A DNA stretch of 50,227 nucleotides from positions 1 through 50,227 of IMG/VR virus record IMGVR_UViG_3300011116_001232; one strand, written 5' to 3'. The stretch comes from a virus. Position numbers and translations under genes: made by a program. Position 1 is the stretch's first letter; every line of letters starts with the position of its first letter. The notes under the pieces are model-generated. The model was not told the origin of the DNA and did no database searches. It saw only the letters and a program-made list of their open reading frames with translations. Below are positions 37,601 to 45,992 of this stretch, in pieces.

Positions 37601-40278
37601 GTTACAAGGTTGGCATTTCTGGTATCAAAGTATCCGCTAGTAGCTGCAATAGTGGTGCTGATTTGATATTGAGGAAGAGTGTGAACTAAAAATCTTTGTG
37701 AATATGTATTAGATCCATAACCATAAACACTAGTGGAACCACCGTTGGTCATCTGCCATGCTTGTGTATTGTTACTGGGCGCACCTTGCCATTGAACGTG
37801 ATTATGATCTGATCCTGCAGTAAAATTGTCAATACCAGCACGGAATGACATTGCGTGTGTTACTTGTGCGCGTCCATCGCTTACAAATGTAGTTCCTGGA
37901 TCCATGTTATCTACATTCTGTAACCACATACCGTAAGTTCCTTTTCCAGGAAGATTTTGAATACTAGTGCTATAATCTGGTGAATGACCTTTAATAATAA
38001 AACCACCCGGGGATGCAAATGTGGCTTTTGAATTAAAATACAAAGAATTGTCAGTAAGTGTGGAACTTAATGCTACATAGGATGAATTCTTTACAAATGT
38101 GGCAAAGCTGGGTGAAAAGAGATTGCCACCAGAACCTACACTCAAAGTGCCTGTCATAGTATCACCAGATATTTTTACAAAGTTTGTGTTTACATAATTC
38201 AGACTTGCTCCGGTCAGATAACTAGCACTGTTATAAATGAGATTGGTATATGCAGTATTCCATTGATTGCTATTACCACCCAAAGCAGTTATTGTTTTGC
38301 TTGCGCTGATTGCACCTCGAACACTCAATTCAACGGTGGGAAAGCTTTCATTAATACCAACGAATCCGTTACCTCCGGGATTGGCATTGCCCACATGCAA
38401 TACTTCCACTCCATCTCCATCATAAAAACTGGCCACATCATAGGGACCGGCTGCTTGATACACATAAAGAGCAGGTCCTGGACCAGTATTAATAACACTA
38501 AGAGCACTGGTTGTTGTGAAGATGGTATTCTTAAATGTGCTGGTACCCAGGGCTGTTAGATTGCCTTGTATGGTTACGTTGTTTTGGAAAGTTACATTGG
38601 TATTAGTAAGAGCATAATTCGCGCTGTTTGAATTTACATTACTATAAACACTGTTCCAATTAGCACTATTGCTATTAACCAAACTCATGTCATAAGCAGA
38701 CAAATATGCAGTACTGTTATAAACAAGATTAGTATACGCAGTGTTCCAGTTAGCACTGTTCTGAGTTATAGCCGTACTGTTGAAACCAGAAAGATATGCT
38801 GCACTATTATAAATTAGATTTGTATAAGCTAGAGACCAATTCGAACTATTGTTATTTGTTGTTGTGTAATTGCTATTCCAGTTACTTGAATCTGGATTGC
38901 CTGTAAATGCTGTTGTTTGTGTGGTATTGTCTGGAAATGTTAAGCTACCATAACCAACATCAAAAGTCCACCCACTGAAAGCTGAAAGAGAGTTTCCATC
39001 TACAATATTGATAACTTTACGTCCAACAAGAACATTGGTAGGGTTAACTTCAATTTGATTTTGTGATGTGAGACTACTGGATCCACCATCAAACGAATTA
39101 ATACTTTGATGCGCTACAACAGCTTTGTAACCATCCACTGTAACACGACCTTGATATGCTAGAAATGAGCTACCAAGAGTGTTGGTAACACCAGCTGTTA
39201 TAGCAGTCTGGGATGAGAGTACTTCAATTTGCGATCCTGCCGTCAAAGTATCTCCACTACCTATGTCAATCATGTTAAGATTGCTAATAGTAGAATTATC
39301 AATGGTAAGATTATCTGGAAAAGTTACAGCACCGTTACTACTCAATACTACCTGATAAGAGCCATTAACTAATCTATCTGTAGGGCCACTGCCTCCTCCA
39401 CTTAATGCAGACAAGCTAACTGTATTTCCACCACTGATAGAAAGATCTGCATTACTCGAATTAAAGAAAAGAGTTTGAGTACCGCCACCTCCACCATTTC
39501 CAAAGAAATTAGATATATCTCTACCACCGGAAAGTATGTGACCGTTAACATTCAGATCTCCATTCATTGTGCCACCATTGGCATACTGAACTGCATTCGT
39601 ACCACCCCCGCCTCCATAGGCTGCACCTACTTGATTAAACTTTTGGCTTATTTCATCTTTGAATCCTTTGATTTCTCCTTCCACAAACTTGCGAACCAAA
39701 TCTTTAATCAAATCACTTTTATTTTTTGGTTTCTCCTCATTCTCATCTTTTGGATTTTTGACTAGTTCTTTTACATAATCCTTTACACCAGCTTTGGGTT
39801 TGTCTTTTTTGTGAACAATTGGTGAAGAAAGAACTGGTGTTTCTTTTGGAGTTTTTTGTATGATATCTTTTAAATTACCAATAAATTTTTCAAAACTGTC
39901 TTGTTGTGGTTCTGGAGCAGGTTCATCTTCCACCTTCTTTTCCTCATCTTCATCCTGTTTTTCTTGTTCAATTGGCTTGTTTTTGTTGGCACTTATTGTG
40001 TTGGCCAAAGTGTTTACAAATTTGGCAAGAGGATCTTCTTGTGGTTCCGGATCTTTTTGTTGATAGGCAATCGATGAAACAGCTTCAATTTGTGTTGTTT
40101 CAGGAAGTTGATCTTTCAGTTCTTTTTTTATGGTTTCGGCCACACCCAACATGAAACCTTCAAACACATTCTTATTAACATCAACGTTTTGCGAATCTTT
40201 TATAATATCTTTATATTCTTTTGCTGTCTGGATTTTATTTGCTAAATCAGACAGAAAATGATCCAATGGATTCTGCAT
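31693..40278 (-). CDS. Giant mosaic tail-fibre protein with S74 chaperone
   Basis: 2861 residues. 1-220: charged, Lys/Glu/Pro-rich, probably coiled-coil and virion attachment. About 230-330: YANGGTMNGDLNVNGHILSGG and DRLVNGSYQVVLSS modules. 460-560, 680-710, 1290-1330, 1540-1570 and 1830-1950: repeated NSANWNTAYTNLVYNS-type segments. About 1370-1485: YadA-like head repeats (SHAEG every 14 residues or so). About 2100-2420: repeated AYVL/AYV strands like a beta-propeller. The C-terminus has peptidase S74, SDERLKEN with Ser2746 and Lys2751 as the expected self-cleavage dyad, then a coiled chaperone tail. It should trimerise and release its chaperone. A late octamer lies 5 nt before the ATG. Confidence 0.9.
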   Translation of the reverse strand: MQNPLDHFLSDLANKIQTAKEYKDIIKDSQNVDVNKNVFEGFMLGVAETIKKELKDQLPETTQIEAVSSIAYQQKDPEPQEDPLAKFVNTLANTISANKNKPIEQEKQDEDEEKKVEDEPAPEPQQDSFEKFIGNLKDIIQKTPKETPVLSSPIVHKKDKPKAGVKDYVKELVKNPKDENEEKPKNKSDLIKDLVRKFVEGEIKGFKDEISQKFNQVGAAYGGGGGTNAVQYANGGTMNGDLNVNGHILSGGRDISNFFGNGGGGGTQTLFFNSSNADLSISGGNTVSLSALSGGGSGPTDRLVNGSYQVVLSSNGAVTFPDNLTIDNSTISNLNMIDIGSGDTLTAGSQIEVLSSQTAITAGVTNTLGSSFLAYQGRVTVDGYKAVVAHQSINSFDGGSSSLTSQNQIEVNPTNVLVGRKVINIVDGNSLSAFSGWTFDVGYGSLTFPDNTTQTTAFTGNPDSSNWNSNYTTTNNNSSNWSLAYTNLIYNSAAYLSGFNSTAITQNSANWNTAYTNLVYNSTAYLSAYDMSLVNSNSANWNSVYSNVNSNSANYALTNTNVTFQNNVTIQGNLTALGTSTFKNTIFTTTSALSVINTGPGPALYVYQAAGPYDVASFYDGDGVEVLHVGNANPGGNGFVGINESFPTVELSVRGAISASKTITALGGNSNQWNTAYTNLIYNSASYLTGASLNYVNTNFVKISGDTMTGTLSVGSGGNLFSPSFATFVKNSSYVALSSTLTDNSLYFNSKATFASPGGFIIKGHSPDYSTSIQNLPGKGTYGMWLQNVDNMDPGTTFVSDGRAQVTHAMSFRAGIDNFTAGSDHNHVQWQGAPSNNTQAWQMTNGGSTSVYGYGSNTYSQRFLVHTLPQYQISTTIAATSGYFDTRNANLVTNTDKVSGVVILLDTTFGAGNYNLITPGSVVGVTLNPGLVGLAAVIYNSQCTQVSSNGGSLSAFQFDFFIGSGSNWVPAQKGIQAVNLQSRTNGGNPGVSLITSQVGSNPSTQYVGITGCYRNMTKHALARFSTSSILSGFKPGSPLTLWIPTAMPSTSPIGTGFITSDKISTFAQGTFPTGVRTGYFDAYVINVSGADMEFALCNLMDSYGFENRFWPISAAGNAGWLLYGGTQDTVHRPTFGTTGFYFEREPWYFADPYNYLSGGMVKCVGLGNSEVYGDFSYGLGYRGAVLGKKSGTFAGDYNAVYSDNSVALGGEGLISLSSTPYQAVVGKYNNPNNNALFVVGAGGGDTNRVNILEVNNNSLTVTGSLSASGTMFASGGNSNQWNNAYTNLVYNSASYLSGFNSTAITQNSANWNSVYSTVNTNSGNYILDGGNTKGANISIGTNDNYNLTLEINNSSKLLLTSDTLSGNSIKTSFGAGSATGLYSFAEGLSTLASGNYSHAEGYLTIASGLMSHAEGNRTQATDNYAHAEGESTRATGYASHAEGDSCIASGTRSHAEGSSTTARGATSHAAGSYAEAAHDRTWIWKGSTNTNVISTTRTDQFLVSASGGIFFPSNVGIGTDNNTNGLTVVGNTSATGIVYADGGDSNNWNSNYSTTQSNSANWILDGGNTKANDINIGTNDNYNLFLETNNSKNFVITRVGNVGIGTPVTTIANNQDLIGYNFFSLINSSASTASPSLGVTSIAAGLMTRSAGIGAFVSTAGWGSQNYTIGAASVATAIANNEYYTIPIYSTQNTTIIISSLASFIVDRSNNGPSSIGFLYGTSSNPLLANTIAIATVAATPSDIIPTVNQALTANPITITPGTSGYIFLVPYGAGTNTGNLRFISNYPLGNANDLSFQGTITDEPYNKLTVNGAISSNNIITVANGNSNQWNSNWTTTNANSANWNNAYTNLIYNSTAYLSGFNSTAITQNSANWNTAYTNLVYNSTAYLSAYDMSLINANSANWSSVYTSFNSNSAKYDSNYTTTNSNSAAWSNWRSISANYALGSQYVKLSGDDMTGLLTNSVGISSFSLSARFIDLVHIPANDGTNPVLRIGEYDTASGNQGFSGMYMSYNETTNAFGISAQFSPNAGVPAISIDRNANTSIRSLYAGPLDFAYTGSFTSLSSISGMFVDPVRGNAGFATFDPIAPLDVRGTMVRVASARTMTAPSNLKVQSNYAYVLNYTSGSLQVFDVSYTSTLSTVSAGAGTNPYGLYVNGEHAYVVTSNGSSSQLLIFKLAAGTPIMISATTIGWGTFNATDVYVQGNYAYILGSNSSGPSAGRFTVWNISNPANPRMIINYSSAGISPRGLLVQDRYAYYITSSFGSLNLYRVDVSDVANGNLPAPISVYGTTGNFYSFTVRGNYAYMEISDTIRILDLTRLNVVSTTTITTIPLSWNGEMVLQGNYLYVMRFSLLFKIDISNPVAPFIVQILSVSTGSTTYLNCLQIQGRYAYVLDQTTGLNSIRIIDLGGAYIQQLQTGGIKTDKLYVAQNSILGNDLDVSGGAGFGQGFKSYKDSSIQGALTLTTLSGASAVNYFSVLTGFNSTLFMVNTAGNVGINTGYPNEKLTVVGNISATGDISATGNITSGVLTVTNLANISGVVTLGNSSNVSTLQINGYANKGGVGYHDFASVTNTYGSATTPSKFFRLNSSGGLEIINSAYTANLLQITNDGAINVYGANAAVVSNNDALSGYIGFNNNNSQIYDDGNTHIHSRGSGNAMWINTNNGQLNLLVQSPVSGGSVGTGVAIGTGTLNGYVSINSSRNTAITQPYGYLISSGAGTTAGTSPNPYSLTCSSRIQCPEFDASSDERLKENIVPITLNDALNFVKGVSAVTFNWKDKENPGKKSGYIAQQVMRSGFDHMISVVGNIDLQEKIDADGFVSPASAALVMNYDQVIPYHSTVIKNLLERIEQLELEIKNLKK

Positions 40279-40283
40279 CTAAC

Positions 40284-40291
40284 TATTTACA
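40284..40291 (-). promoter_or_regulatory. Late promoter octamer TGTAAATA
   Basis: Minus strand TGTAAATA, then GTTAG and the ATG of the giant fibre gene. Confidence 0.6.
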
Positions 40292-40325
40292 CAACAATTA
40301 TTTTTGTAAAATATATAATATTATA

Positions 40326-43055
40326 TTATCCTTGATCTTCAGTCCAAGAGATACGACAACGTGTTATGGATTGATAGTTTACACCAGTATTATCCAGTGT
40401 TTTAGCAAATACTGTGATCACATCAGGTCCGTCTGGATATACATTGTTACCACCCAGAACACCATTACCCAGATCACGTACCACATCCAATTCAAGTCTA
40501 TCCGTATACCATGTGGGATTGGTGTAGTTCACTGTAACAGGTGCGTTTGGCACCACAAAGAATGATCCAACCAAATCACCCCCTGCACCTTCTGCACTAA
40601 AGGTACCAGTTGTAGTATGATCAAAGTACTGTGCAATACTGGCATTACCAGCAGGCTGCCAGCCAGAAGCTATTTTGAAGACTGTGCTTTCACAATTAAT
40701 GCGAGCAAAAATTTGAATAGGCTGTGTTGTTACAACCCCTATGGTACGCAATCGAAGAGCAGATCGGTTAATCAGATTACGTATTCCAAATGCAGCGGGG
40801 ATACCGAAATCTACAGAAGGTGCTAATCTCAGACTAATAATTGCTCGTTCCGTATTGTTTGCGCTCAAAATGTTACCAGGTGAAGCAGTAAACAGATATG
40901 ATTTATCCTCATTGAATCCACCATCAATTAGAGTTGAGACACCCCAATGACTGAGTGCAGGTGAACAATTTTGATTGAATGAAAGCCAACCATCATCAAT
41001 AGAAGCAGTTGTTGGTCCTGCTATCAATCCACCTGTGTTTCTATTATCCAGAGTCAAATTGTTATCTGAAGATTTTGTATATTTGATGTATTCGTTGTTA
41101 ATTAAAATGCGTCCTTTGGATGGTAGAAAAGTACCATCGTCTACTGAAAGGGATGTGGAGATAGTACTAAGATTTGATTTAATTCTTCCCCCTTTGGATC
41201 TGCTTTGAATTTCGAATCGGCCCGGTAAATTTCCAGAACGCATATAAGCTTTAGTGTTAACATTGTTATTATACAATTCATGGAAGTAAGTTATCTTTCC
41301 ATCATTGGCGCGTATACCATAACGAACCTTACCGGCACCATACCATGAGTAATCAATAAACATCATCTGCATTCTGTTAGGATCAAACACATAACCACTG
41401 GCACCAGTACCATCCAGCCTGTCAATATTGAATTGGCTCTGAGGTGTTTTGATTTCCTCTGTTTTGAATATCTTGATATTTCTATCGGATGGACCCCTGT
41501 ATGCAGGTGAAATTACAGCATTATTATTATCCCTAATAGAGGTCATGGTATAAGATTGACCTTTGATAACAATATAATCTCCTTCTTTTAATTGAGATTT
41601 AAATTTGCAATTACCATCAAAACTAGAAATTAGTGTACTGCCGGTGGAAAAAGTAATTGTACCTGCTAGAGGTGTGGTGCTTTGTCGTTTACATGCGTAG
41701 AAATTTGTACCATCATATTCAAAGAATATTCCGTTCTGTTCATCGAAAAGACCAGTTCTGACTGTGGCATCATTCCATCCTCTGACTTCTACTTGTCCCA
41801 ATCCACCTGGATTAAAATCTGTGGTAGGAAATGGGTTGAATGTTGTATTCACCGGAATCTGGAGTCGGAAAGTCTTGCTATCTACCACTTCATATATGGT
41901 GAATGTTTTGTTATATGGGTTTGTTTGGTTTGAAGCACTAATAACAAAACCACTGGTAACAACTGACACACCTTGACGGTACAAGTCGGGTGTGACGAAA
42001 CCATGATATTGATCTGTGGTAATTACAAAATCATAATAAGGGTATGTGGATATGTTGTATTTGGTTGTATCAACACGTGCTGCAACCACATCATAAACCG
42101 GACAAAACAATACACCTGTGCTAAACTGTACACTTTTACCAGATTGATATTTAAAGTATTTTCTTGTTTGTCGTATAACTTGTGCATTGGGTGAAGAAGC
42201 TCCTGGATTAATCTGCACACCCCCGTCATAATAACGGTGAATAGCAACACCGTCAGAACGAGCATAAACCAACCCGGAAGGAGCAACAATTCTAGTTGTT
42301 GAAGAAACAAAATTACTGCTTACTCCTGTTTGATAAGTTACAGTGGTATCCGAATCAATTGCACTTACTGAAAAAGAACCCACATATCTTGCTGTAGGCT
42401 GATTAGAGTCGAGTACATTAATAGGTGATCCAATAAACAGATTGTGAGGAGATGAAAAATTAATTTTTGCAGCGCTTGTAGAAGCCACACCAGATACACC
42501 ATTGATTAACATTTGGGAATTTTCATAAAAAGCACCTGTATATAGAACTGTGTAAGGTGTCTTTTGATCACCGGAAAGAGCACCGGGAGATTTTGTTGTA
42601 ACAACAAAGCTTGTTACACTGGGCACCTGTGTGATTGCATAAGCACCGTCAACAAATATAGAATTTGCAGAATCTTTAATAACAATAGCATCTCCTACTT
42701 TAAAAGGCAGTTTGGGTGTGATATTTACAGCGACTGTGACATTCCTTGATCCAGATGCTGCAATAGGAATTATGGAAGTGATCTGCTCGGCTGTGTAAGC
42801 TGGTTCATTGGAACGGGCAAACACTCCAGGTATGTTGTTGTTAAGGGTAGTAAATTCCCATTTGATGGCTTGTAATGAATATTCAAAGTCTGTATCAATA
42901 AGGCTTTCCGGGTTAGAAACACGCAATTTCTCCACAGCATCTCTGCCGCCATCATTAAATGTGATGCCGTCATCGACTATGGTTTGCAAAAAACCAGATT
43001 CTTTTGTGTACGCCATTTGACCCTCGGGGCTCAGGTGGTTCGCACCACCATCCAT
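40326..43055 (-). CDS. Large virion structural protein
   Basis: 909 residues from the ATG at 43055, the start predicted after intron splicing; the ATG at 43016 (MAYTKESGF) is the alternative. The N-terminus MDGGANHLSPEGQ leads to GRDAVEKLRVSNPESLIDTDFEYSLQAIKWEF, a motif known to me from large structural proteins of T4-like environmental phages. The rest is beta-rich, with repeated strand-turn segments (AITQVPSVTSFVVTT, PYYDFVITTDQYHGF). No enzyme motif. Probably a baseplate or tail-fibre-linked component. Splicing would place AAGGAGG 6 nt from this ATG. Confidence 0.75.
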   Translation of the reverse strand: MDGGANHLSPEGQMAYTKESGFLQTIVDDGITFNDGGRDAVEKLRVSNPESLIDTDFEYSLQAIKWEFTTLNNNIPGVFARSNEPAYTAEQITSIIPIAASGSRNVTVAVNITPKLPFKVGDAIVIKDSANSIFVDGAYAITQVPSVTSFVVTTKSPGALSGDQKTPYTVLYTGAFYENSQMLINGVSGVASTSAAKINFSSPHNLFIGSPINVLDSNQPTARYVGSFSVSAIDSDTTVTYQTGVSSNFVSSTTRIVAPSGLVYARSDGVAIHRYYDGGVQINPGASSPNAQVIRQTRKYFKYQSGKSVQFSTGVLFCPVYDVVAARVDTTKYNISTYPYYDFVITTDQYHGFVTPDLYRQGVSVVTSGFVISASNQTNPYNKTFTIYEVVDSKTFRLQIPVNTTFNPFPTTDFNPGGLGQVEVRGWNDATVRTGLFDEQNGIFFEYDGTNFYACKRQSTTPLAGTITFSTGSTLISSFDGNCKFKSQLKEGDYIVIKGQSYTMTSIRDNNNAVISPAYRGPSDRNIKIFKTEEIKTPQSQFNIDRLDGTGASGYVFDPNRMQMMFIDYSWYGAGKVRYGIRANDGKITYFHELYNNNVNTKAYMRSGNLPGRFEIQSRSKGGRIKSNLSTISTSLSVDDGTFLPSKGRILINNEYIKYTKSSDNNLTLDNRNTGGLIAGPTTASIDDGWLSFNQNCSPALSHWGVSTLIDGGFNEDKSYLFTASPGNILSANNTERAIISLRLAPSVDFGIPAAFGIRNLINRSALRLRTIGVVTTQPIQIFARINCESTVFKIASGWQPAGNASIAQYFDHTTTGTFSAEGAGGDLVGSFFVVPNAPVTVNYTNPTWYTDRLELDVVRDLGNGVLGGNNVYPDGPDVITVFAKTLDNTGVNYQSITRCRISWTEDQG

Positions 43056-43059
43056 TAAA

Positions 43060-43297
43060 CTGGAGCGCGACGTTGTTCTTTGATTACTCAAAGCTCGGAC
43101 TATATCTTCAAAATATTATATATTCTGTTGGACGCTCTTGCTGGTTATTAAGGCTTCCTATGCCTCCAGTAGTCTCTACACCTTCATGAAAAGCGTTTCA
43201 TGCTTGGCTCGGTATTACCCTCGACTTTCACGTAGGGCTTCACCGAATTCATCCAATATGGGCCGTTTTTTTAGTTTAAATTATTCTAATGCTGTAT
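43060..43297 (-). ncRNA. Group I intron (subgroup IA-like), no ORF
   Basis: The minus strand shows the full core. P3 is TTGGAT/GTCCAA, P4 CGGT/ACCG, P5 CCCT/AGGG, and P6 a CATGAAA/TTTTCATG arm. P7 pairs AGACTA with TAGTCC in the diagnostic GAAGATATAGTCC. There are P7.1-type insertions between P7 and P3, P8 is AGAATAT/ATATTTT, and P9 CTTTGA-GTAA-TCAAAG has a GNRA loop. The 3' splice after CCAG (43060) and 5' splice after GGTT (43298) are predictions: exon GGUU pairs with GGCC before P3, ending in U-G. Splicing gives AAGGAGGTTTTTAATGG. Confidence 0.85.
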
Positions 43298-44411
43298 AAC
43301 CTCCTTTTGTATATTTAGTGGTTATAATGCGAGTGCGCTGGGCAAATGTAACTGTATCATAACCACCTATGCCTGTATCTGCTTCAAGTTTTCCAATTCT
43401 ATATACTCTACCTTTCTGGGTATGTGCTTTAAATGGAGCGGGTGACCACCATTCAATCGAACTAATATCATACCCCCATTGACCCCGATATCCATCTAGT
43501 GATTCTCTCTGGGAGTTATTCACTTTATTGGCAAAGTATTTCCATACCACTTCCACAAATACTGTTTCATAGGGCTTGAGTGGTATGCCTACAAAGCATT
43601 TAAATAAGAGTGAATCAGTCAAACATGCAGGTCTTCTTTCTGGGACCATTGGCCCACTACCTCCTGAACGGCTTTGCCATTTGTATTTTTCTGTGTCGTC
43701 GTCTCTTCCTGGAACACCGTAATCGGCATCTGTATTTTTAATGGGCCATTTGTTGAGATTGGTCACATCATTGTTGTTGTACCAAACACTTGCAGTTATG
43801 CTAACTGTGGCTGGAACTTGAGGAGCTTGTGCGGCGAAAGGATAGCTAACATAAGTCCAACTTATCTCATTGGCTGTGCTTGAATTAAGCAATGTGTTTG
43901 AAGTAGAAGCAGAAAATGCTGTTACATAGTATGGTCCTGAAGGTGGAGCTGGTGGAATTGTGGCAGGGCGAGTTTCCCAAACCCATCGGGTATTAGCAGA
44001 GTCATATCTGATTCTACTGTTTGAATCGATATTGTACACATCTTCATTGCTTGCGTTTTTGCCAGAAAAAGAAAAGTACAAAGGTCCTGTATTTACAGAA
44101 CTTGGCAGAGCAGAGTCTGCCACAAGAGTAAAAACTCCAGCTGTTTGACTGTCCTTTACATTGCGACCACCATTGCGCTGACCTTTTCTGGTGGCAAGAT
44201 ATACAAATGTTCCATTTTCGTAACGAAACACATATCGCCGCAGCGCTGAACTGAGCGAACTACCAAGTCTAGTTAGACCAGAACCTTTAGTGCTACCTGT
44301 ATTGCATGCAAGTTGCCCTGGATAAAATAAAGTTCTAGGTCCTTTAAAAATAGGAAGCAACGGTGATTCATCCTCACCTCCTACAAATTTTCTATTATCA
44401 ATATCGCTCAT
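43281..44411 (-). CDS. Virion structural protein
   Basis: 376 residues unspliced. Beta-rich with many Ser/Thr/Asn, internal KGQRNGGRNVKDSQTAGVF and PPAPPSGPYYVTAFSAS segments; the C-terminal third is aromatic (YETVFVEVVWKYFANK, GYRGQWGYDISSIEWWSPAPF). Family not recognised; position and composition suggest a tail or fibre component. The group I intron starts inside its last codons. The unspliced end is TKGGYTALE, whereas predicted splicing yields TKGGF followed by TAA, overlapping the next gene's start as TAATG. Confidence 0.7.
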   Translation of the reverse strand: MSDIDNRKFVGGEDESPLLPIFKGPRTLFYPGQLACNTGSTKGSGLTRLGSSLSSALRRYVFRYENGTFVYLATRKGQRNGGRNVKDSQTAGVFTLVADSALPSSVNTGPLYFSFSGKNASNEDVYNIDSNSRIRYDSANTRWVWETRPATIPPAPPSGPYYVTAFSASTSNTLLNSSTANEISWTYVSYPFAAQAPQVPATVSITASVWYNNNDVTNLNKWPIKNTDADYGVPGRDDDTEKYKWQSRSGGSGPMVPERRPACLTDSLLFKCFVGIPLKPYETVFVEVVWKYFANKVNNSQRESLDGYRGQWGYDISSIEWWSPAPFKAHTQKGRVYRIGKLEADTGIGGYDTVTFAQRTRIITTKYTKGGYTALE

Positions 44412-44417
44412 AATATA

Positions 44418-44975
44418 TTATATAGTTACCACTTTAGAGAATAAAACGCCTGTTTCCATGGTACAAAATGCCTTGAGATAAATTGTGCTAGCTTCAGTAA
44501 TAACCCAAGTAAGTTTGCCTATTCCACTATTACGATTAGCTTTATACATATTGCCAGTAGCAGATGAATACCAAAATTCTGCACCTGGATATAGCGTGGC
44601 AACCCTTAGTTCATTTGAAATACTGTAAATAAAACCTGATTGTACGATAGGCGACTTGCAAACAACAGATACTGTTGCAGTAATATTACTACCGACTCTA
44701 GTTAATATGGGAATCGAAACAACAGGCTGATAGATTCTGTCTATAGAATAAGGTTGACCTGCAGTATTACTTTTATACCGGTAAACATCTTGATACAATA
44801 ATTTTTTTGGTATAGTATTTTGGGAAGGAAGACCAGCATCGCCCTTAAACCGGCTTCGTATGGCACGAGGCACAGTTCCTAAGTAATAATTCTTCAAATA
44901 TACCCGGTCATACTGATCATAAGTGTAGGTTATTTTATTAGCCTTCATCTCGGGATCTGGTTGTAGTTCAAGCAT
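44418..44975 (-). CDS. Hypothetical virion protein
   Basis: 185 residues from the ATG at 44975, chosen because the late octamer is 5 nt upstream as in other late genes; the ATG at 44981 lies within the octamer. Begins MLELQPDPEMKANKITYTYDQYDRVYLKNYYLG; beta-rich C-terminal part (ITATVSVVCKSP..., TWVITEASTIYLKAFC). Unknown family; among structural genes. Confidence 0.65.
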   Translation of the reverse strand: MLELQPDPEMKANKITYTYDQYDRVYLKNYYLGTVPRAIRSRFKGDAGLPSQNTIPKKLLYQDVYRYKSNTAGQPYSIDRIYQPVVSIPILTRVGSNITATVSVVCKSPIVQSGFIYSISNELRVATLYPGAEFWYSSATGNMYKANRNSGIGKLTWVITEASTIYLKAFCTMETGVLFSKVVTI

Positions 44976-44980
44976 ATTCA

Positions 44981-44988
44981 TATTTATC
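44981..44988 (-). promoter_or_regulatory. Late promoter octamer GATAAATA
   Basis: Minus strand GATAAATA, then TGAAT and the ATG at 44975. Confidence 0.6.
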
Positions 44989-45364
44989 CTGATAAATATC
45001 TTGTTGTTGCGAATAAGTCATCATTACCTGCCACATAAGCCAATGGCGAAGTACTATTGACTATATTCACAGGACTACAATTCAATCCTTTGCTGAATTC
45101 AAAATTAAAGTTTTCATTAGATTTGATTAATTGAGTCCAAACCAAGGCGCTGCTGCCTGGTGTACCCTTCCATGCTTGAAGATACTGATCATATGGTGCA
45201 AAGGATATGCCATCAATATTTGCAACATATAAAAAAGAACCACTATAACTGAGTACTTTGCTTGTCAGGGCAGATGTGGTTGTCTGTGAAAAATTACTCC
45301 AATTAACAACAGAATTAGTTACAGCAGCACTTATGGGGTATAATAATGAAGTTAAATTGGCCAT
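44984..45364 (-). CDS. Hypothetical virion protein
   Basis: 126 residues, Ser/Thr/Asn-rich (MANLTSLLYPISAAVTNSVVNWSNFSQTTTSALTSK...), beta-like. AATATAATATATT lies directly before the ATG, very like the sequence before the 44411 gene. Probably a small fibre or tip protein. Confidence 0.6.
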   Translation of the reverse strand: MANLTSLLYPISAAVTNSVVNWSNFSQTTTSALTSKVLSYSGSFLYVANIDGISFAPYDQYLQAWKGTPGSSALVWTQLIKSNENFNFEFSKGLNCSPVNIVNSTSPLAYVAGNDDLFATTRYLSG

Positions 45365-45382
45365 AATATATTATATTTACTA

Positions 45383-45991
45383 TTAATAAACCCTCCAACC
45401 TATTGATCCGCCTATATATGTAAGGCTAAACGAAAAACCGCTTATATCACAATTCAAATTTTCTGCCAAAGATTCTATTGTTTGGCCATTTCTTAGCAAT
45501 ACCAGATTGTTGGTTGCCCAAGTTTTATTTGCATCTAAAAAGTTGATGGTTGTGCCAGTTGCTGGTGAAGCTGGTAGTGTGGCAGTAACACCATTAGAAG
45601 CAGTACTAACTACCCAATTAGAAGGTTGAGTTATAATGAAATCAGTAGAAGTGAGGATATATGTATTGCTCCATGAGGCAGAGTTGGAATTGGTTGTAGT
45701 ATAATTACTATTCCATTGATTGCTATTACCTCCATCTGCGTGGATAACACCTCTTGCACTCAAAGTAGCTGTTAATGTATCGGTTACGGTGAGCAGTATT
45801 CCTCTGTTACCTGCAACAGAAAAACGGGTAAGTGCGCTTGCGGCTTGAGCTAGGCTTGAAACTACCAGACCACCTGCGCCATCATATTGTATTTGTGAAG
45901 CGCTAGAGAGATTGGGAACAGATGAACTTCCTGCACTATCATTACTAAATGATATAACTCCAGACGCTGGAACTATTAATGTATTTGGCAT
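45383..45991 (-). CDS. Fibre-like protein with shared module
   Basis: 202 residues. The middle carries GGNSNQWNSNYTTTNSNSASW, the same repeat as in the giant fibre and the 45993-49190 fibre, and RGVIHADGG / SARG-type junctions like the ISASG modules there. The C-terminal domain (TASNGVTATLPASPATGTTINFLDANKTW...) is a beta domain similar to those found in phage fibres. Possibly an adaptor or short fibre. Confidence 0.65.
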   Translation of the reverse strand: MPNTLIVPASGVISFSNDSAGSSSVPNLSSASQIQYDGAGGLVVSSLAQAASALTRFSVAGNRGILLTVTDTLTATLSARGVIHADGGNSNQWNSNYTTTNSNSASWSNTYILTSTDFIITQPSNWVVSTASNGVTATLPASPATGTTINFLDANKTWATNNLVLLRNGQTIESLAENLNCDISGFSFSLTYIGGSIGWRVY

Positions 45992-45992
45992 A

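Noticed and set aside
43016-43091. TTG start at 43091 for the large virion protein
   Set aside because: It lies within P9 of the group I intron; the ATG at 43055 just after the predicted 3' splice site is better placed.
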